64,000 nt of DNA from Hymenobacter rubidus (GTDB lineage: Bacteria > Bacteroidota > Bacteroidia > Cytophagales > Hymenobacteraceae). Each line of letters begins with the position of its first letter. The first letter of the stretch is position 1. The position numbers and the translations under genes are program-made. The stretch is taken from NCBI RefSeq assembly GCF_016734815.1, contig NZ_JAERQF010000003.1:124001-188000 (forward strand). Reading direction: 5' to 3'. The notes beneath the pieces were generated by a model. The model saw only the letters and a list, made by a program, of their open reading frames with translations, was not told where the DNA came from and ran no database searches. Shown piece after piece: positions 26,702 to 35,867 of this stretch.

Positions 26702-28102
26702 GTGTCCATTCGCCTTCGCCTTGCGCTGCAGTTTGGGTTCATTCTGGCCGTAACGCTGCTGCTGTTTGCGCTGGTTATTTACCTTGCCACGCAGCAGTCG
26801 CGCCGTACGCTGTTCACCCAGAGCCTGTTTAAGCGGACGCTGGTGGTAGGGCACGCTTACGTAGCCGGCCAAAACGACCACGGCGGCGCCGGCGAGGATG
26901 CTTCTTATCGACGCTACCTGCGCCAGCTCTACCGCACGCTGCCGGCCGAGCAGGGCCGGGTGTATGATGCTACTAATCAATTGGTATTCCGGGAAGGGCA
27001 GGGGGTTGCCAAGCCGGCGCCGCCGGCCTGGCTGGCCGAAGTGCGCCGCACCGGCCGCGCCGTGCTGGAGCCCGAAACCAACTTCCACGAAACGGTGGGG
27101 CTGCTGTACCACGATGCCGTGCTGGGGCCGTTGGTGGTAGTGGCCTCGTCCGTGGACGAGGACAGCCGCCAGCAGCTGCAGGAACTGCGGCAGCTGTTGG
27201 TGCTGGGCTTGCTGGTGGCGGTAGTGGCCACGGGCATTGGCAGCTGGTTTTTTGCCGGGCAGGCCCTGCGCCCGCTGCGCCGCATGGTGAGCGAAGTGGA
27301 TGGCATCACGGCTACCGATTTGAGCCAGCGCCTGACGCTTGCCGATGGGGCGACCGACGAAATCGGCCTGCTCACCCAGCGCTTCAACCGGCTGCTGGAC
27401 CGGCTGGAGTCGGCCTTCGCGGGCCAGCGCACCTTCGTGCGCGACGCCTCACATGAGCTGCGCACACCCCTTACTGCCCTCATTGGTGAATTGGAAGTGG
27501 CTCTGCTGCAAGCCGAACGCCCGCCCGCCGAATATCGCCGCGTGCTGGAAAGTACCCTCGACTCGGCCCGGCAACTCAACAGCCTGACCAACGGCCTGCT
27601 CCAGATTGCCCGCGCCTCCGATGACCCCTCGCAGGTACCCATGACCACCGTGCGCCTCGATGAGCTGCTGCTGCAGGCGCACGAACAGCTGCTGCGCCGC
27701 CACCCCACCTGCCGCGTCGATTTAGATTTTGGCGAAGCAGAATCCTTCGCGGTACGAGGCAATGAGGCGCTGTTGCTCTCGGCGGTGCTCAACGTGCTGG
27801 ACAATGCCTGCAAGTTCTCAAAGGACCAGGGCAGCACCGTAACGGCCAGCCTGACCCGCACCCGCAAACAGCTCTCGCTGCTCGTGGCCGACGAAGGACC
27901 CGGCCTTGCGCCCACCGATTTGCAGCAGGTATTTGTGCCGTTTTTTCGGGCGGCCTCGGCGCGGGCGGTGCCGGGGCACGGCATCGGGCTGCCGCTGGCG
28001 GCCCGCATTATGGCGCTGCACGGCGGCACCGTTCGCGTCGAAAGTGAGCTGGGCCAGGGCACGCAGGTGTGGCTGGAATGGCCGGCGACTGAAGTTGCAT
28101 AA
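26702..28102 (+). CDS. Sensor histidine kinase
   Basis: A 466-residue membrane kinase, starting at GTG 26702. The first transmembrane segment is residues 8-28, then a periplasmic domain of about 135 residues, a second span near 163-185, a HAMP linker (GQALRPLRRMVSEVDGIT) and the dimerisation/phospho-acceptor region with His251 in RDASHELRTPL. The ATP-binding domain shows NVLDNACKFSKDQG, DEGPGLAP and GHGIGLPLAARIM. It pairs with the response regulator just upstream. The sensed signal is unknown; the adjacent transporter and carbonic anhydrase suggest an anion or inorganic carbon cue, which is inference. Confidence 0.93.
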   Translation: MSIRLRLALQFGFILAVTLLLFALVIYLATQQSRRTLFTQSLFKRTLVVGHAYVAGQNDHGGAGEDASYRRYLRQLYRTLPAEQGRVYDATNQLVFREGQGVAKPAPPAWLAEVRRTGRAVLEPETNFHETVGLLYHDAVLGPLVVVASSVDEDSRQQLQELRQLLVLGLLVAVVATGIGSWFFAGQALRPLRRMVSEVDGITATDLSQRLTLADGATDEIGLLTQRFNRLLDRLESAFAGQRTFVRDASHELRTPLTALIGELEVALLQAERPPAEYRRVLESTLDSARQLNSLTNGLLQIARASDDPSQVPMTTVRLDELLLQAHEQLLRRHPTCRVDLDFGEAESFAVRGNEALLLSAVLNVLDNACKFSKDQGSTVTASLTRTRKQLSLLVADEGPGLAPTDLQQVFVPFFRAASARAVPGHGIGLPLAARIMALHGGTVRVESELGQGTQVWLEWPATEVA

Positions 28103-28154
28103 AGCCAAGTAGTCCTTTGGCAAGGGAGGGCTGGTCAGCAGATAGATTTAGCCC

Positions 28155-28240
28155 GTCATGCAGAGCGCAGCGAAGCATCTCGCGTGCCGAAGTAATCATT
28201 TACTGTTGCACGCGAGATGCTTCGCTGCGCTCTGCATGAC
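28155..28240. repeat. Palindromic repeat R8 (family 1)
   Basis: Arms gtcatgcagagcgcagcgaa and complement, about 30 nt, with extension agccc/gggct outside. A third, single arm fragment (gcggagctgcatgacggtct) follows at 28260-28279. Confidence 0.88.
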
Positions 28241-28307
28241 GGGCTGCATTGCGCCTTGTGCGGAGCTGCATGACGGTCTGTTCGACCTTGAAATGCCCCG
28301 TTTCGCG

Positions 28308-28351
28308 CTTTTAATTTCCTTTTAATTCGACTTTAATTCGGTCTTAATAGC
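28308..28351 (+). promoter_or_regulatory. Four 11-bp direct repeats, probable response-regulator operator
   Basis: Four tandem 11-mers: cttttaatttc, cttttaattcg, actttaattcg, gtcttaatagc. The TTTAAT words start at 28310, 28321, 28332 and (as CTTAAT) 28343, exactly 11 bp apart. OmpR/PhoB regulators bind such tandem sites, one monomer per turn. The block ends 7 bp before a -7 box, where an activator would replace the -33 element. Confidence 0.65.
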
Positions 28352-28358
28352 GTCCTCG

Positions 28359-28366
28359 TAACCTTG
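28359..28366 (+). promoter_or_regulatory. -7 box (TAACCTTG) of the SulP gene
   Basis: One mismatch to TAnnTTTG, immediately downstream of the 11-bp repeat block and 48 nt before the ATG at 28415. No -33 TTTG is seen at the usual distance, as expected for an activator-dependent promoter. Confidence 0.45.
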
Positions 28367-28414
28367 TTTCTGAATTCCTCGCCAGCCCTTGGCGGGCCTT
28401 CCGATGCAATTCGT

Positions 28415-30058
28415 ATGACGCAGGTTATTTCTTCCCCCTCCCGAACGGGCACACCCATTGCCGCCCCCGCCGAGCCTGTTGATTCCCAGCCGCAGAGGTC
28501 GCTTTTTAGCACCATCGGGCAGGATGCGCCGGCGGGGCTGGTGGTGTTTTTGGTGGCGCTGCCGTTATGCCTGGGTATTTCGCTGGCTTCGGGCGCGCCG
28601 CTGCTGGCGGGCGTTATTGCGGGCATCGTGGGTGGCGTGCTGGTGAGCTTGCTCAGTGGCTCGGCGGTGAGCGTGAGCGGCCCGGCGGCGGGCCTCACGG
28701 TGGTGGTGCTGTCGGCTATTTCGACGCTGGGTTCGTGGCCGGCGGTGCTGGCGGCTACGGCCGTGGCCGGCGTTATTCAGATTGGGCTGGGGCTGGCGCG
28801 GGCGGGCATTATCGCGCTGTATTTCCCGGCGGCCGTTATTCGCGGCATGTTGGCGGCTATTGGCATTATCTTGATTTTGAAGCAGCTGCCGCACTTTTTT
28901 GGGGCCGATGCCGACTATTTTGAGGACATGAATTTCCTGCAATTCAATGGTCTGAACACATTTTCGGCCATTGGGGCGGCTATGAAGGGGCTGAGCCCCG
29001 GCTCGGTGCTGGTGGGCGTGGTGTCGCTGGTCATTCTGTTGCTCTGGAACACGGCGCCGGTGCGGCGGCAGTCCTGGTCGCGGCTGGTGCCGGGCGCGCT
29101 GGTGGCCGTGTTGGCCGCCGTGGGCATCAACCAGCTGCTGAAAACCGTGGCCCCTGATATACAGGTGCGCCCCGAACACCTCGTGAAATTGCCGGTGCTT
29201 TCCTCGCTCAGCCAACTGGCCAGCGAAATGACCTTCCCCGATTTCAACGCCCTGCGCAACCCCACGACCTATACGGTGGCCTTCACCATTGCCATTGTGG
29301 CCTCGCTCGAAACGCTGCTGAGCGTGGAAGCGGTTGATAACCTCGACCCGCAGAAGCGCCACACGCCCACCAACCGCGAGTTGCTGGCGCAAGGCGCGGG
29401 CAACCTGGTAAGCGGCCTGCTCGGGGGCCTGCCACTCACGGCCGTTATCGTGCGTTCTTCGGCCAATATTGCGGCCGGCGCGCAGAGCAAGCTGTCGGCT
29501 TTCATCCACGGCCTGCTGCTGCTCACAAGCCTGCTGTTTCTGGGCGCGGTGCTCAACATGATTCCGCTGTCGGCGCTGGCGGCGGTGCTGCTGCTGGTGG
29601 GCTACAAGCTGACCACGCCGGCGCTCTACCGCAAGCAGTGGCGGCTGGGCCGTGAGCAATTTATTCCCTTCATCATCACCATCGTGGCCGTGCTCTTTAC
29701 GGATTTGCTGAAGGGCGTGAGCATTGGGCTGGTGCTGGGCTTCTTCTTCATTCTGCGCGATAATGCCAAAGCGGGCTCCTACCTGCGCCGCGACGACTCC
29801 GAAGACCTGGCCGAAGCTACGGAGGCACCCTTGCACTTGCGCCTGCCCGAGCACGTTTCCTTCCTCAACAAAGCCAGCATCGTGACCACACTGGAGCAGC
29901 TGCCCACCAACAGCCACGTCATCCTCGACGGCACCCGCTCCGATGTCATCGACCACGACGTGCTCGAAGCCATTGAGGCCTTCCGGCAAGCGGCTCCGGC
30001 GCGGGGCATCGAGCTGGAGCTGCGCGGCATCCGGCGGGTAGCGTTGGGCACGCACTAG
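28415..30058 (+). CDS. SulP family inorganic anion transporter
   Basis: A 547-residue inner-membrane transporter of the SulP/SLC26 family, which carries sulfate, bicarbonate or related anions with Na+ or H+. After a polar N-terminus come about 10 to 12 membrane spans, with FLVALPLCLGISLASGAPLLAGVIAGIVGG and SGPAAGLTVVVLSAI at the substrate region. The C-terminal 80 residues form a shortened STAS-like part (HVSFLNKASIV, VILDGTRSDVIDHDVLE). A beta-carbonic anhydrase follows, so bicarbonate is the favoured substrate. I start at ATG 28415; the upstream TTG at 28364 would fall in the promoter. Confidence 0.88.
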   Translation: MTQVISSPSRTGTPIAAPAEPVDSQPQRSLFSTIGQDAPAGLVVFLVALPLCLGISLASGAPLLAGVIAGIVGGVLVSLLSGSAVSVSGPAAGLTVVVLSAISTLGSWPAVLAATAVAGVIQIGLGLARAGIIALYFPAAVIRGMLAAIGIILILKQLPHFFGADADYFEDMNFLQFNGLNTFSAIGAAMKGLSPGSVLVGVVSLVILLLWNTAPVRRQSWSRLVPGALVAVLAAVGINQLLKTVAPDIQVRPEHLVKLPVLSSLSQLASEMTFPDFNALRNPTTYTVAFTIAIVASLETLLSVEAVDNLDPQKRHTPTNRELLAQGAGNLVSGLLGGLPLTAVIVRSSANIAAGAQSKLSAFIHGLLLLTSLLFLGAVLNMIPLSALAAVLLLVGYKLTTPALYRKQWRLGREQFIPFIITIVAVLFTDLLKGVSIGLVLGFFFILRDNAKAGSYLRRDDSEDLAEATEAPLHLRLPEHVSFLNKASIVTTLEQLPTNSHVILDGTRSDVIDHDVLEAIEAFRQAAPARGIELELRGIRRVALGTH

Positions 30059-30102
30059 CGGGTGACTGTTTTGGCAGCCGTACCCGTTGGGCAAACGATA
30101 CT

Positions 30103-30131
30103 TTTGAACTCCAATTTAGGCGCTACCTTAG
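30103..30131 (+). promoter_or_regulatory. Possible promoter between the SulP and carbonic anhydrase genes
   Basis: TTTG at 30103-30106, 17-nt spacer, then TACCTTAG at 30124-30131, close to the Bacteroidota TTTG-N17 to 23-TAnnTTTG pattern. It is about 105 nt before the carbonic anhydrase start. Confidence 0.4.
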
Positions 30132-30236
30132 GCGCCGCACCATGCATGACCGACAGCCGATTTTGGCTTCGGCACGTATAGCCAGCTGGTTGCTTCGGGC
30201 AGCTGGAATGGCTACCATTTTACCCTTTTTCACGCT

Positions 30237-30971
30237 ATGGCTGGTATCAGCAAAATCCTCGAAAACAATAAAAAATGGGTTTCGGACCGCAACGAGAAGG
30301 ACCCCAACTTCTTTAAGAACCTGGCCAATGGCCAGAAGCCCAAGTACCTGTTCATCGGCTGTTCCGATTCGCGGGTGCCGGCTTCCGGCATCACGGGCAC
30401 GGGACCGGGCGAGATGTTCGTGCACCGCAACATTGCCAACCTGGTGGTGCCGGCCGATATGAACCTGCTGAGCGTGCTGCAATACGCCGTGGAAGTGCTG
30501 GGCGTGCAGGATATTCTGGTGGTGGGCCACTACGGTTGCGGCGGCGTGGCCGCGGCGGCAGCCAACAAGCAGTATGGCCTGATTGACAACTGGCTAGTGA
30601 ACATCCGCGACGTCATTCGGCTGCACGAAGCCGAATACCTGCGCATCAAGGACGACGCCCAGCGGGCCCGCCGCCTGGTGGAGCTAAACGTGATTGAGCA
30701 GGTGCGCAACCTGGCCAAGACCAACATCATCCAGAACGCCATGCGCACCGCCAACCCGCCCCGCCTGCATGGCCTCGTCTACGACATTGCCGACGGCGTG
30801 CTCAAAGACCTGAACGTGGACGGCGATGACGTGATGATTGACATGGAGCACATCTACGCCACCGAAGCCATGACCAAAGTCCCCGACAAGGATGCCAGTT
30901 CCTACGAAGGGGCCAAGCACGACCCGGCTAAGGAAGAACCTGCTAAAGAAGTCTTAGCCAAAGCCAAATAG
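30237..30971 (+). CDS. Beta-class carbonic anhydrase
   Basis: A 244-residue zinc enzyme interconverting CO2 and bicarbonate. The zinc ligands and dyad are visible: Cys42, Asp44 and Arg46 in GCSDSRVP, then His98 and Cys101 in VVGHYGCGGV. The residues GEMFVHRNIANLV around 58-70 are also typical. The C-terminus carries about 25 extra Lys, Glu and Ala-rich residues beyond the fold. There is no signal peptide, so it works in the cytoplasm, where it could trap or release bicarbonate moved by the SulP protein 178 nt upstream. A hairpin terminator follows. Confidence 0.95.
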   Translation: MAGISKILENNKKWVSDRNEKDPNFFKNLANGQKPKYLFIGCSDSRVPASGITGTGPGEMFVHRNIANLVVPADMNLLSVLQYAVEVLGVQDILVVGHYGCGGVAAAAANKQYGLIDNWLVNIRDVIRLHEAEYLRIKDDAQRARRLVELNVIEQVRNLAKTNIIQNAMRTANPPRLHGLVYDIADGVLKDLNVDGDDVMIDMEHIYATEAMTKVPDKDASSYEGAKHDPAKEEPAKEVLAKAK

Positions 30972-31001
30972 CTTTTTCGTTTTCCCTGTTTCACCACCAC
31001 C

Positions 31002-31037
31002 AAAAAGGGCCGGCCGCAATTGCGGCCGGCCCTTTTT
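31002..31037. terminator. Perfect palindromic terminator after the carbonic anhydrase gene
   Basis: 36-nt perfect palindrome (aaaaagggccggccgcaa and complement) with a T run, 30 nt after the stop. Confidence 0.9.
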
Positions 31038-31066
31038 GTATGTTTAGAACCAACTATCACCAGTCC

Positions 31067-31172
31067 GTCATGCAGAGCGCAGCGAAGCATCTCGCGTGGG
31101 GTAGTAACTCAATCGTTGCATTGTCATTGATTAGCTGAAGCACGCGAGATGCTTCGTTGCGCTCTGCATGAC
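31067..31172. repeat. Palindromic repeat R9 (family 1)
   Basis: Arms gtcatgcagagcgcagcgaa and near-complement (one change, cgttgcgctc). Lies between converging genes, just after the terminator. Confidence 0.86.
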
Positions 31173-31193
31173 GTTTTTAGAAAGGCAGTGTCA

Positions 31194-33680
31194 CTACTTC
31201 GCTGCCGCCAATTCCTGCGTGGCTTTGTCCACCGCCGCCTGGTCTTCGGTGGCGTGGGCGCGCCCGGTTTGGGCTTTGGCCGCGCCCTGGAGCAGGCGCA
31301 CGGCCAGACGGTCCGCCCCGTAGCCTTTGTATTTCACGCCGAGGTCGCGCAGTCGGGTTACGCCTTCGGCAAAGGCGGCGGGGTCATCGAGGCGGCCCAT
31401 CATGTTAGCCAACGGCTCGGCCAGGTTGAACTTGCCCTGCACGCGGGCCGCATCGAATTTGTCGCGCACGAAAGGCCATTCGGCGGCACCTCCGGCCTGG
31501 GCATAGGTAGCTACCACGGCCTGGGTGAGGGCGCTATGGCTGTCGCCTTCCAGGGCTTTGGCACGGGCCAGCGCCTGGGTGGGCTGCACGGCGGCCAGCG
31601 CACCCAGGGCAGCACCCTGCACGCCATACGACAGGCTATTCAGCTGCTGGCTAAAGAGCTTCTCGTCTTTCTTATCCTTCGCTTCGCCGAGAGCTTTAAG
31701 CAGCTGCGCCATCACGATGGTATTCTTCTCGGTGGCAGCCAGCTTGCGCAACGCGGGCGCGGCGGCTTTGGCCACGGTTTTGTCTTCCAGGTTCAGGGCT
31801 TCGAGGGCGCCCTGGCGCACCATGTAAAATTTGTCGTTCAGCGCGGCTAGCAGCACGCCGCGGGCGGCGGCGTTGGTGGTTTGCTCCTTGGCCGCTGCGG
31901 CAACTGCTTCCAGCCGGTCCACGAATAGCGGGGCGTGGCTGTACTGGTACACGTATTCCGCAATGGGCTTATTGTCGGTTTTTAGCCACAGCGTTTTTTT
32001 GTTGGCGTCCACATTCACCAGTTCGGGCCTGGCGGGCAGGGCCATCGAAAAGGTTTGGGTGGCTTCGGTCATGGTCACGGCCTGGTGCAGCACCTTGCCG
32101 CCCACGTAGTAATCGATGGTGAACGGCAGCTGAAACGTTTGGCCCGCCTGGGTCTGCTTCACGGTCACCGACTGCGTTTTGCGGGCGGTATCCCAAGCGT
32201 AGTCAATCGTCACGACGGGATGGCCCGGCGCGAAATACCACTGGTTGTAGAACCAGTTCAAGTCCTGGCCCGACACGGCTTCAAACGCCAGGCGCATCTG
32301 GTGGGACTCGCCGTTGCCGAAGGCATTATCCTTCAAATACTTTTGCAGGCCGGCGAAGAAAACGTCGTCGCCCAGGTAGGTGCGCAGCATGTCCATGATG
32401 GCGCCGCCCTTCTGGTAGCTCACCAGGTCGAATACCTCTTCCTGCTGGTCGTAGTGGAAGCGGACGAGGGTTTTGGTGGCGTCGCGCGGGCTCATCAGGT
32501 AGCGGCGCAGGTAGCGGTAGTAGTGGGCATCGGCGGCGTCTTTGCCGTACTTGTGCTCAGCGTAGAGGCCTTCCGAAAAGTCGGCCATGGTTTCATTTAC
32601 GGTGATGTTGGACCAGCTTTCGGCCGTCACGTAGTCGCCAAACCACTGGTGAAATAGCTCGTGCGCAATCACCGATTCGCTGGAGTATTCGCGGTCGAGT
32701 AGCTCGCGGTCAGTCATTTGCACCTGTTCGCCGTGCAGGGTGGCGGTGGTGTTTTCCATGGCGCCGCTCACGTAGTCGCGGGCCACAATCTGGGCGTATT
32801 TATTCCACGGGTACTCCACGCCGAGGCGGTTGGAGTAAAACTCCAGCATGTCGGGCGTGTTGCCAAAAATCTGCTTGGCGAAGGGCGCGTACTTGGGTTC
32901 GAGGTAATAATTGACCTCCTTGCCGCGCCAGGTGTCCTTATAGATTTTGAAGTCACCCACGGCCATCATAAACAGGTAGGGCGAGTGGGGCAGGTCCATT
33001 TTCCACACGTCGGTGCGCAGGCCGGGGCCGGCGGGCGTGCTGCTCGCCAGGCGGCCGTTGCTGAGCGTAACGTACTTGCTGGGCACGGTCATGCTGATTT
33101 CCTCGGTGGTTTTCTGGTTGGGCCGGTCGATGGTCGGGAACCAGGCCGACGAGCCTTCCGTCTCGCCCTGCGTCCAGATTTGTACCGGCTTGCCGGCCGT
33201 GGCCGAGTCGGGGTTGATGAAATACAGACCCTTGGCATCGGTGATGGCGGCGCTGCCCTGTACTTTCAATTCGTCGGGTTTCGAGGTGTAATCCAGGTAA
33301 ATGGTGTATTCCTCGCCCGGCTTGAAACTGCGGCCCAGGTTGATGCGCAGGTTCATGCCGTCGGCGTAGTCGTATTTCAGCGGGGTTTGCTGGCCGCCGC
33401 TCACCAGCGCCACGGCTTTGATGTCCATGCCTTTGGCGTCGAGGCGCAGCGAGTCGGTGGGGTAGGCGTGGGGCTTCAGCGTCACCCATTCCTTGCCGTA
33501 GAGGTAGCGCTTGGCGTAGTCGAACCGTACATCCAGCTTGGTGTGCACAAGGTCGTTGATTTTGGTGGCCGAGGCGCGGTAGGGCGATTCCGGCTTGGCC
33601 GGCGGCGGGGTGGGAGCCTGGGCGAAAGCCGGGGTGGCGGCCACCAGACCCAGGAAGCCCGTTGCAAAAAGATACTTCAT
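31194..33680 (-). CDS. M1 family zinc aminopeptidase, exported
   Basis: An 828-residue peptidase. The start at 33680 gives a signal peptide (MKYLFATGFLGLVAATPAFA). The M1 exopeptidase motif is SGAMENTT near residue 305, and the zinc site is His340, Glu341, His344 in AHELFHQWFGDY with Glu363 in NETMADF. The C-terminal 200 residues are helical HEAT-like repeats (LLAALNDKFYMVRQGALEALN). It should trim N-terminal residues from peptides in the periplasm or outside, feeding amino acids to the cell. It is divergent from a TonB receptor. A longer frame to 33812 reads through repeat family 2 and is not used. Confidence 0.93.
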   Translation of the reverse strand: MKYLFATGFLGLVAATPAFAQAPTPPPAKPESPYRASATKINDLVHTKLDVRFDYAKRYLYGKEWVTLKPHAYPTDSLRLDAKGMDIKAVALVSGGQQTPLKYDYADGMNLRINLGRSFKPGEEYTIYLDYTSKPDELKVQGSAAITDAKGLYFINPDSATAGKPVQIWTQGETEGSSAWFPTIDRPNQKTTEEISMTVPSKYVTLSNGRLASSTPAGPGLRTDVWKMDLPHSPYLFMMAVGDFKIYKDTWRGKEVNYYLEPKYAPFAKQIFGNTPDMLEFYSNRLGVEYPWNKYAQIVARDYVSGAMENTTATLHGEQVQMTDRELLDREYSSESVIAHELFHQWFGDYVTAESWSNITVNETMADFSEGLYAEHKYGKDAADAHYYRYLRRYLMSPRDATKTLVRFHYDQQEEVFDLVSYQKGGAIMDMLRTYLGDDVFFAGLQKYLKDNAFGNGESHQMRLAFEAVSGQDLNWFYNQWYFAPGHPVVTIDYAWDTARKTQSVTVKQTQAGQTFQLPFTIDYYVGGKVLHQAVTMTEATQTFSMALPARPELVNVDANKKTLWLKTDNKPIAEYVYQYSHAPLFVDRLEAVAAAAKEQTTNAAARGVLLAALNDKFYMVRQGALEALNLEDKTVAKAAAPALRKLAATEKNTIVMAQLLKALGEAKDKKDEKLFSQQLNSLSYGVQGAALGALAAVQPTQALARAKALEGDSHSALTQAVVATYAQAGGAAEWPFVRDKFDAARVQGKFNLAEPLANMMGRLDDPAAFAEGVTRLRDLGVKYKGYGADRLAVRLLQGAAKAQTGRAHATEDQAAVDKATQELAAAK

Positions 33681-33774
33681 CAAAAAACGGCGGTGAGTGA
33701 AAATTGGGAGTTCGCGCGAAGGACACAGCGACGGGGCCGACGTTGCCGCTGGAGCTACGAAAGTAGCAGGTGAA

Positions 33775-33856
33775 GTAGCGCGAACTTTGTAGTTCGTGTG
33801 GCAGAACGACAATCGTCGGAACGGCGCGGGGACGCGAACTGCAAAGTTCGCGCTAC
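33775..33856. repeat. Palindromic repeat, family 2, copy 1
   Basis: Arms gtagcgcgaactttgtagtt and, at the other side, gaactgcaaagttcgcgctac. Each arm has its own small internal palindrome. It lies in the divergent gap between the M1 peptidase and TonB receptor genes. The second copy is inside repeat R11. Confidence 0.8.
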
Positions 33857-33896
33857 TGCCCGACGTAAGTTTGTGGCCTCATCAACCCCCTGCTGA

Positions 33897-35867
33897 ATGC
33901 GACTTACGCGCTACGCCACGCCCCTTTTCTACATTTTTTTCACCTTTAACGTCCTCGCCCAGAGCCCCGCCGACAGCAGCCGCACCCTGCGCGAAGTTAC
34001 CGTTTACGCCTCGCGCCTGAGCCAGCCCCTGAGCCAGACCGGCCGGGCCGTGACGGTTATTTCCGGGGCCAGCGTAGCCCGCTACCCGGTCAATTCGCTC
34101 GATGATTTACTGCGCTGCCTGCCGGCACTGGAGGTGCAAAGCCGCGGCAGCTTCGGGGCACAGGCCGACGTGAGCCTGCGCGGCAGCACCTTCACGCAGG
34201 TCCTTTTCCTGCTGGATGGCATGCGGCTCAACGACCCACTGACGGGGCATTTTGGGGCTTACCTGCCCATCACGCCGGCCGAGATTGAGCAGATTGAAAT
34301 CATTCGGGGCGCGGGGGCCGCGCTCTACGGCCCCGATGCCGTGGGCGGTGTCATCAACATCGTCACCAAAACCTTCGCCGCCACTACGCGCCACGCCGAG
34401 GCCGAGCTGACCAGCACCACGATGCGCGGCGAGTACAACCTCTGGCACACCAACACCGGCGGCTTTCTGGCCACCAACCGGCTGCGGCTGGGCGGCGGCC
34501 TGCTGCTGAACACCACCGACGGCCAGCCGCGCCCCACCCCCAGCACCCAACGCAGCGAGGCCAACCTGAAAACCTACTCCCTGTCGGCGGCCTACGACCT
34601 GACGGACCGGCTGAGCGTGGCCGCCCGCGCCAGCCTCGACCGGCGCGACTACAACGCCCAGTATTTCTACACCAACAGCCCGCTCGACCAGGCCCGCGAA
34701 ACCACCAACCGCGACTGGTACCAGGGGCAAGTCCGCTACCAGGCCAACGAGCATGCCCGCACCGAGGCGCAGGTGTCGGCCAGCCGGGGCACCGATTATT
34801 ACGTGTTCAATCCCGACCCAAAATTCATTCCCAGCGACCACCTCACGCACTACACCAACGTGCTGCTGAGCCACCAGCAGCAGTTTTCGGAGCGCGTGCG
34901 GGCCACCGTGGGCGGCCAGGCCGACCGCCGCGCCGTGGTGAGCAACGACCGGGGCATTCATGCCAAGTGGCACTACGCGGCCTTTGGCGTGGTGGCCCTC
35001 ACGCCCTCGGCTGGCCTGGCCCTCACCGGCGGCCTGCGCCTCGACCACGACCAGTCGTACGGTACCGAACTGGTGCCCCAACTCAACGCCAGCCAGCAGC
35101 TGGGCGAGGTGCTGACGGTGCGCGGGGCCATTGGCCGGGCCATTCGGGCACCGGATTTTACGGAGCTGTACAATAACAACGGCCACGTCGGTACGGTGTC
35201 CAGCAATTCCAACGTGGGCAATGCAGGCCTTCAGGCCGAGCGTACGATGAACTACGAGGTGGGGGCCGACTACCGCTCGCTGCCGGGCCTCACGGCCAAG
35301 GCCACGTATTTTCTGCGTCGGGGCAACAACCAGATTGACTACGTACCCACGCCCGGCGCCCAGGTTATTGAGGCCTCGGGCCTGGCCAACCTCAATCCCG
35401 CCGCTACCTACCGCTTCGCCCAAAACCTGTTTGAAGTAACCACCCAGGGCCTGGAAACGGAGCTGACGTACGCACACCAATTCACTACCAAAACCCGCTT
35501 CGATGGCAGCGTGGGCTACACCTATGTGCACGTGCGGAATGCCGAAAATATTGCCTCGCAGTACCTCGCCAACATTGCCCGTCACGTAGTGGCCGGCACG
35601 GTCAGCCTCACCTCCAACCGGGTAAATGGCAGCCTGAGCGGCCTCTGGAAACAGCGCGATGGCAGCGCCGTGGCCGCCATTGCCCGCACCCAGGCCACCG
35701 AATACGTGGTGTTCAATGCCCGCCTGGAGGTGGCGCTGCTGCCCCAGCGGCTGTGGCTGACCGGGCAGGCCCAGAACCTGTTCGATGAGCAGTACTCCGA
35801 CCTGCTGGGTGCCCAAATGCCCGGCCGCTGGCTGATGGGCGGCGTGCGGCTGGCGCTGCGGTGCTAG
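33897..35867 (+). CDS. TonB-dependent receptor, BtuB-like
   Basis: A 656-residue outer-membrane receptor that imports a ligand with energy from TonB. After a signal peptide (MRLTRYATPLFYIFFTFNVLAQ) comes a TonB-box-like segment (LREVTVYASRL), the plug domain with DVSLRGSTFTQVLFLLDGMR and IEIIRGAGAALYGPDAVGGVINIVTK, and then a 22-strand-sized barrel. The final residues are GGVRLALRC, lacking the usual C-terminal aromatic residue. Length fits the small siderophore or cobalamin receptors rather than SusC. Its stop codon overlaps the stop of the converging gene by 4 nt. Confidence 0.92.
   Translation: MRLTRYATPLFYIFFTFNVLAQSPADSSRTLREVTVYASRLSQPLSQTGRAVTVISGASVARYPVNSLDDLLRCLPALEVQSRGSFGAQADVSLRGSTFTQVLFLLDGMRLNDPLTGHFGAYLPITPAEIEQIEIIRGAGAALYGPDAVGGVINIVTKTFAATTRHAEAELTSTTMRGEYNLWHTNTGGFLATNRLRLGGGLLLNTTDGQPRPTPSTQRSEANLKTYSLSAAYDLTDRLSVAARASLDRRDYNAQYFYTNSPLDQARETTNRDWYQGQVRYQANEHARTEAQVSASRGTDYYVFNPDPKFIPSDHLTHYTNVLLSHQQQFSERVRATVGGQADRRAVVSNDRGIHAKWHYAAFGVVALTPSAGLALTGGLRLDHDQSYGTELVPQLNASQQLGEVLTVRGAIGRAIRAPDFTELYNNNGHVGTVSSNSNVGNAGLQAERTMNYEVGADYRSLPGLTAKATYFLRRGNNQIDYVPTPGAQVIEASGLANLNPAATYRFAQNLFEVTTQGLETELTYAHQFTTKTRFDGSVGYTYVHVRNAENIASQYLANIARHVVAGTVSLTSNRVNGSLSGLWKQRDGSAVAAIARTQATEYVVFNARLEVALLPQRLWLTGQAQNLFDEQYSDLLGAQMPGRWLMGGVRLALRC

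Noticed and set aside
28364..28414. Upstream TTG start for the SulP gene
   Set aside because: It would place the start codon inside the -7 box of the proposed promoter, and the 17 added residues have no family counterpart.
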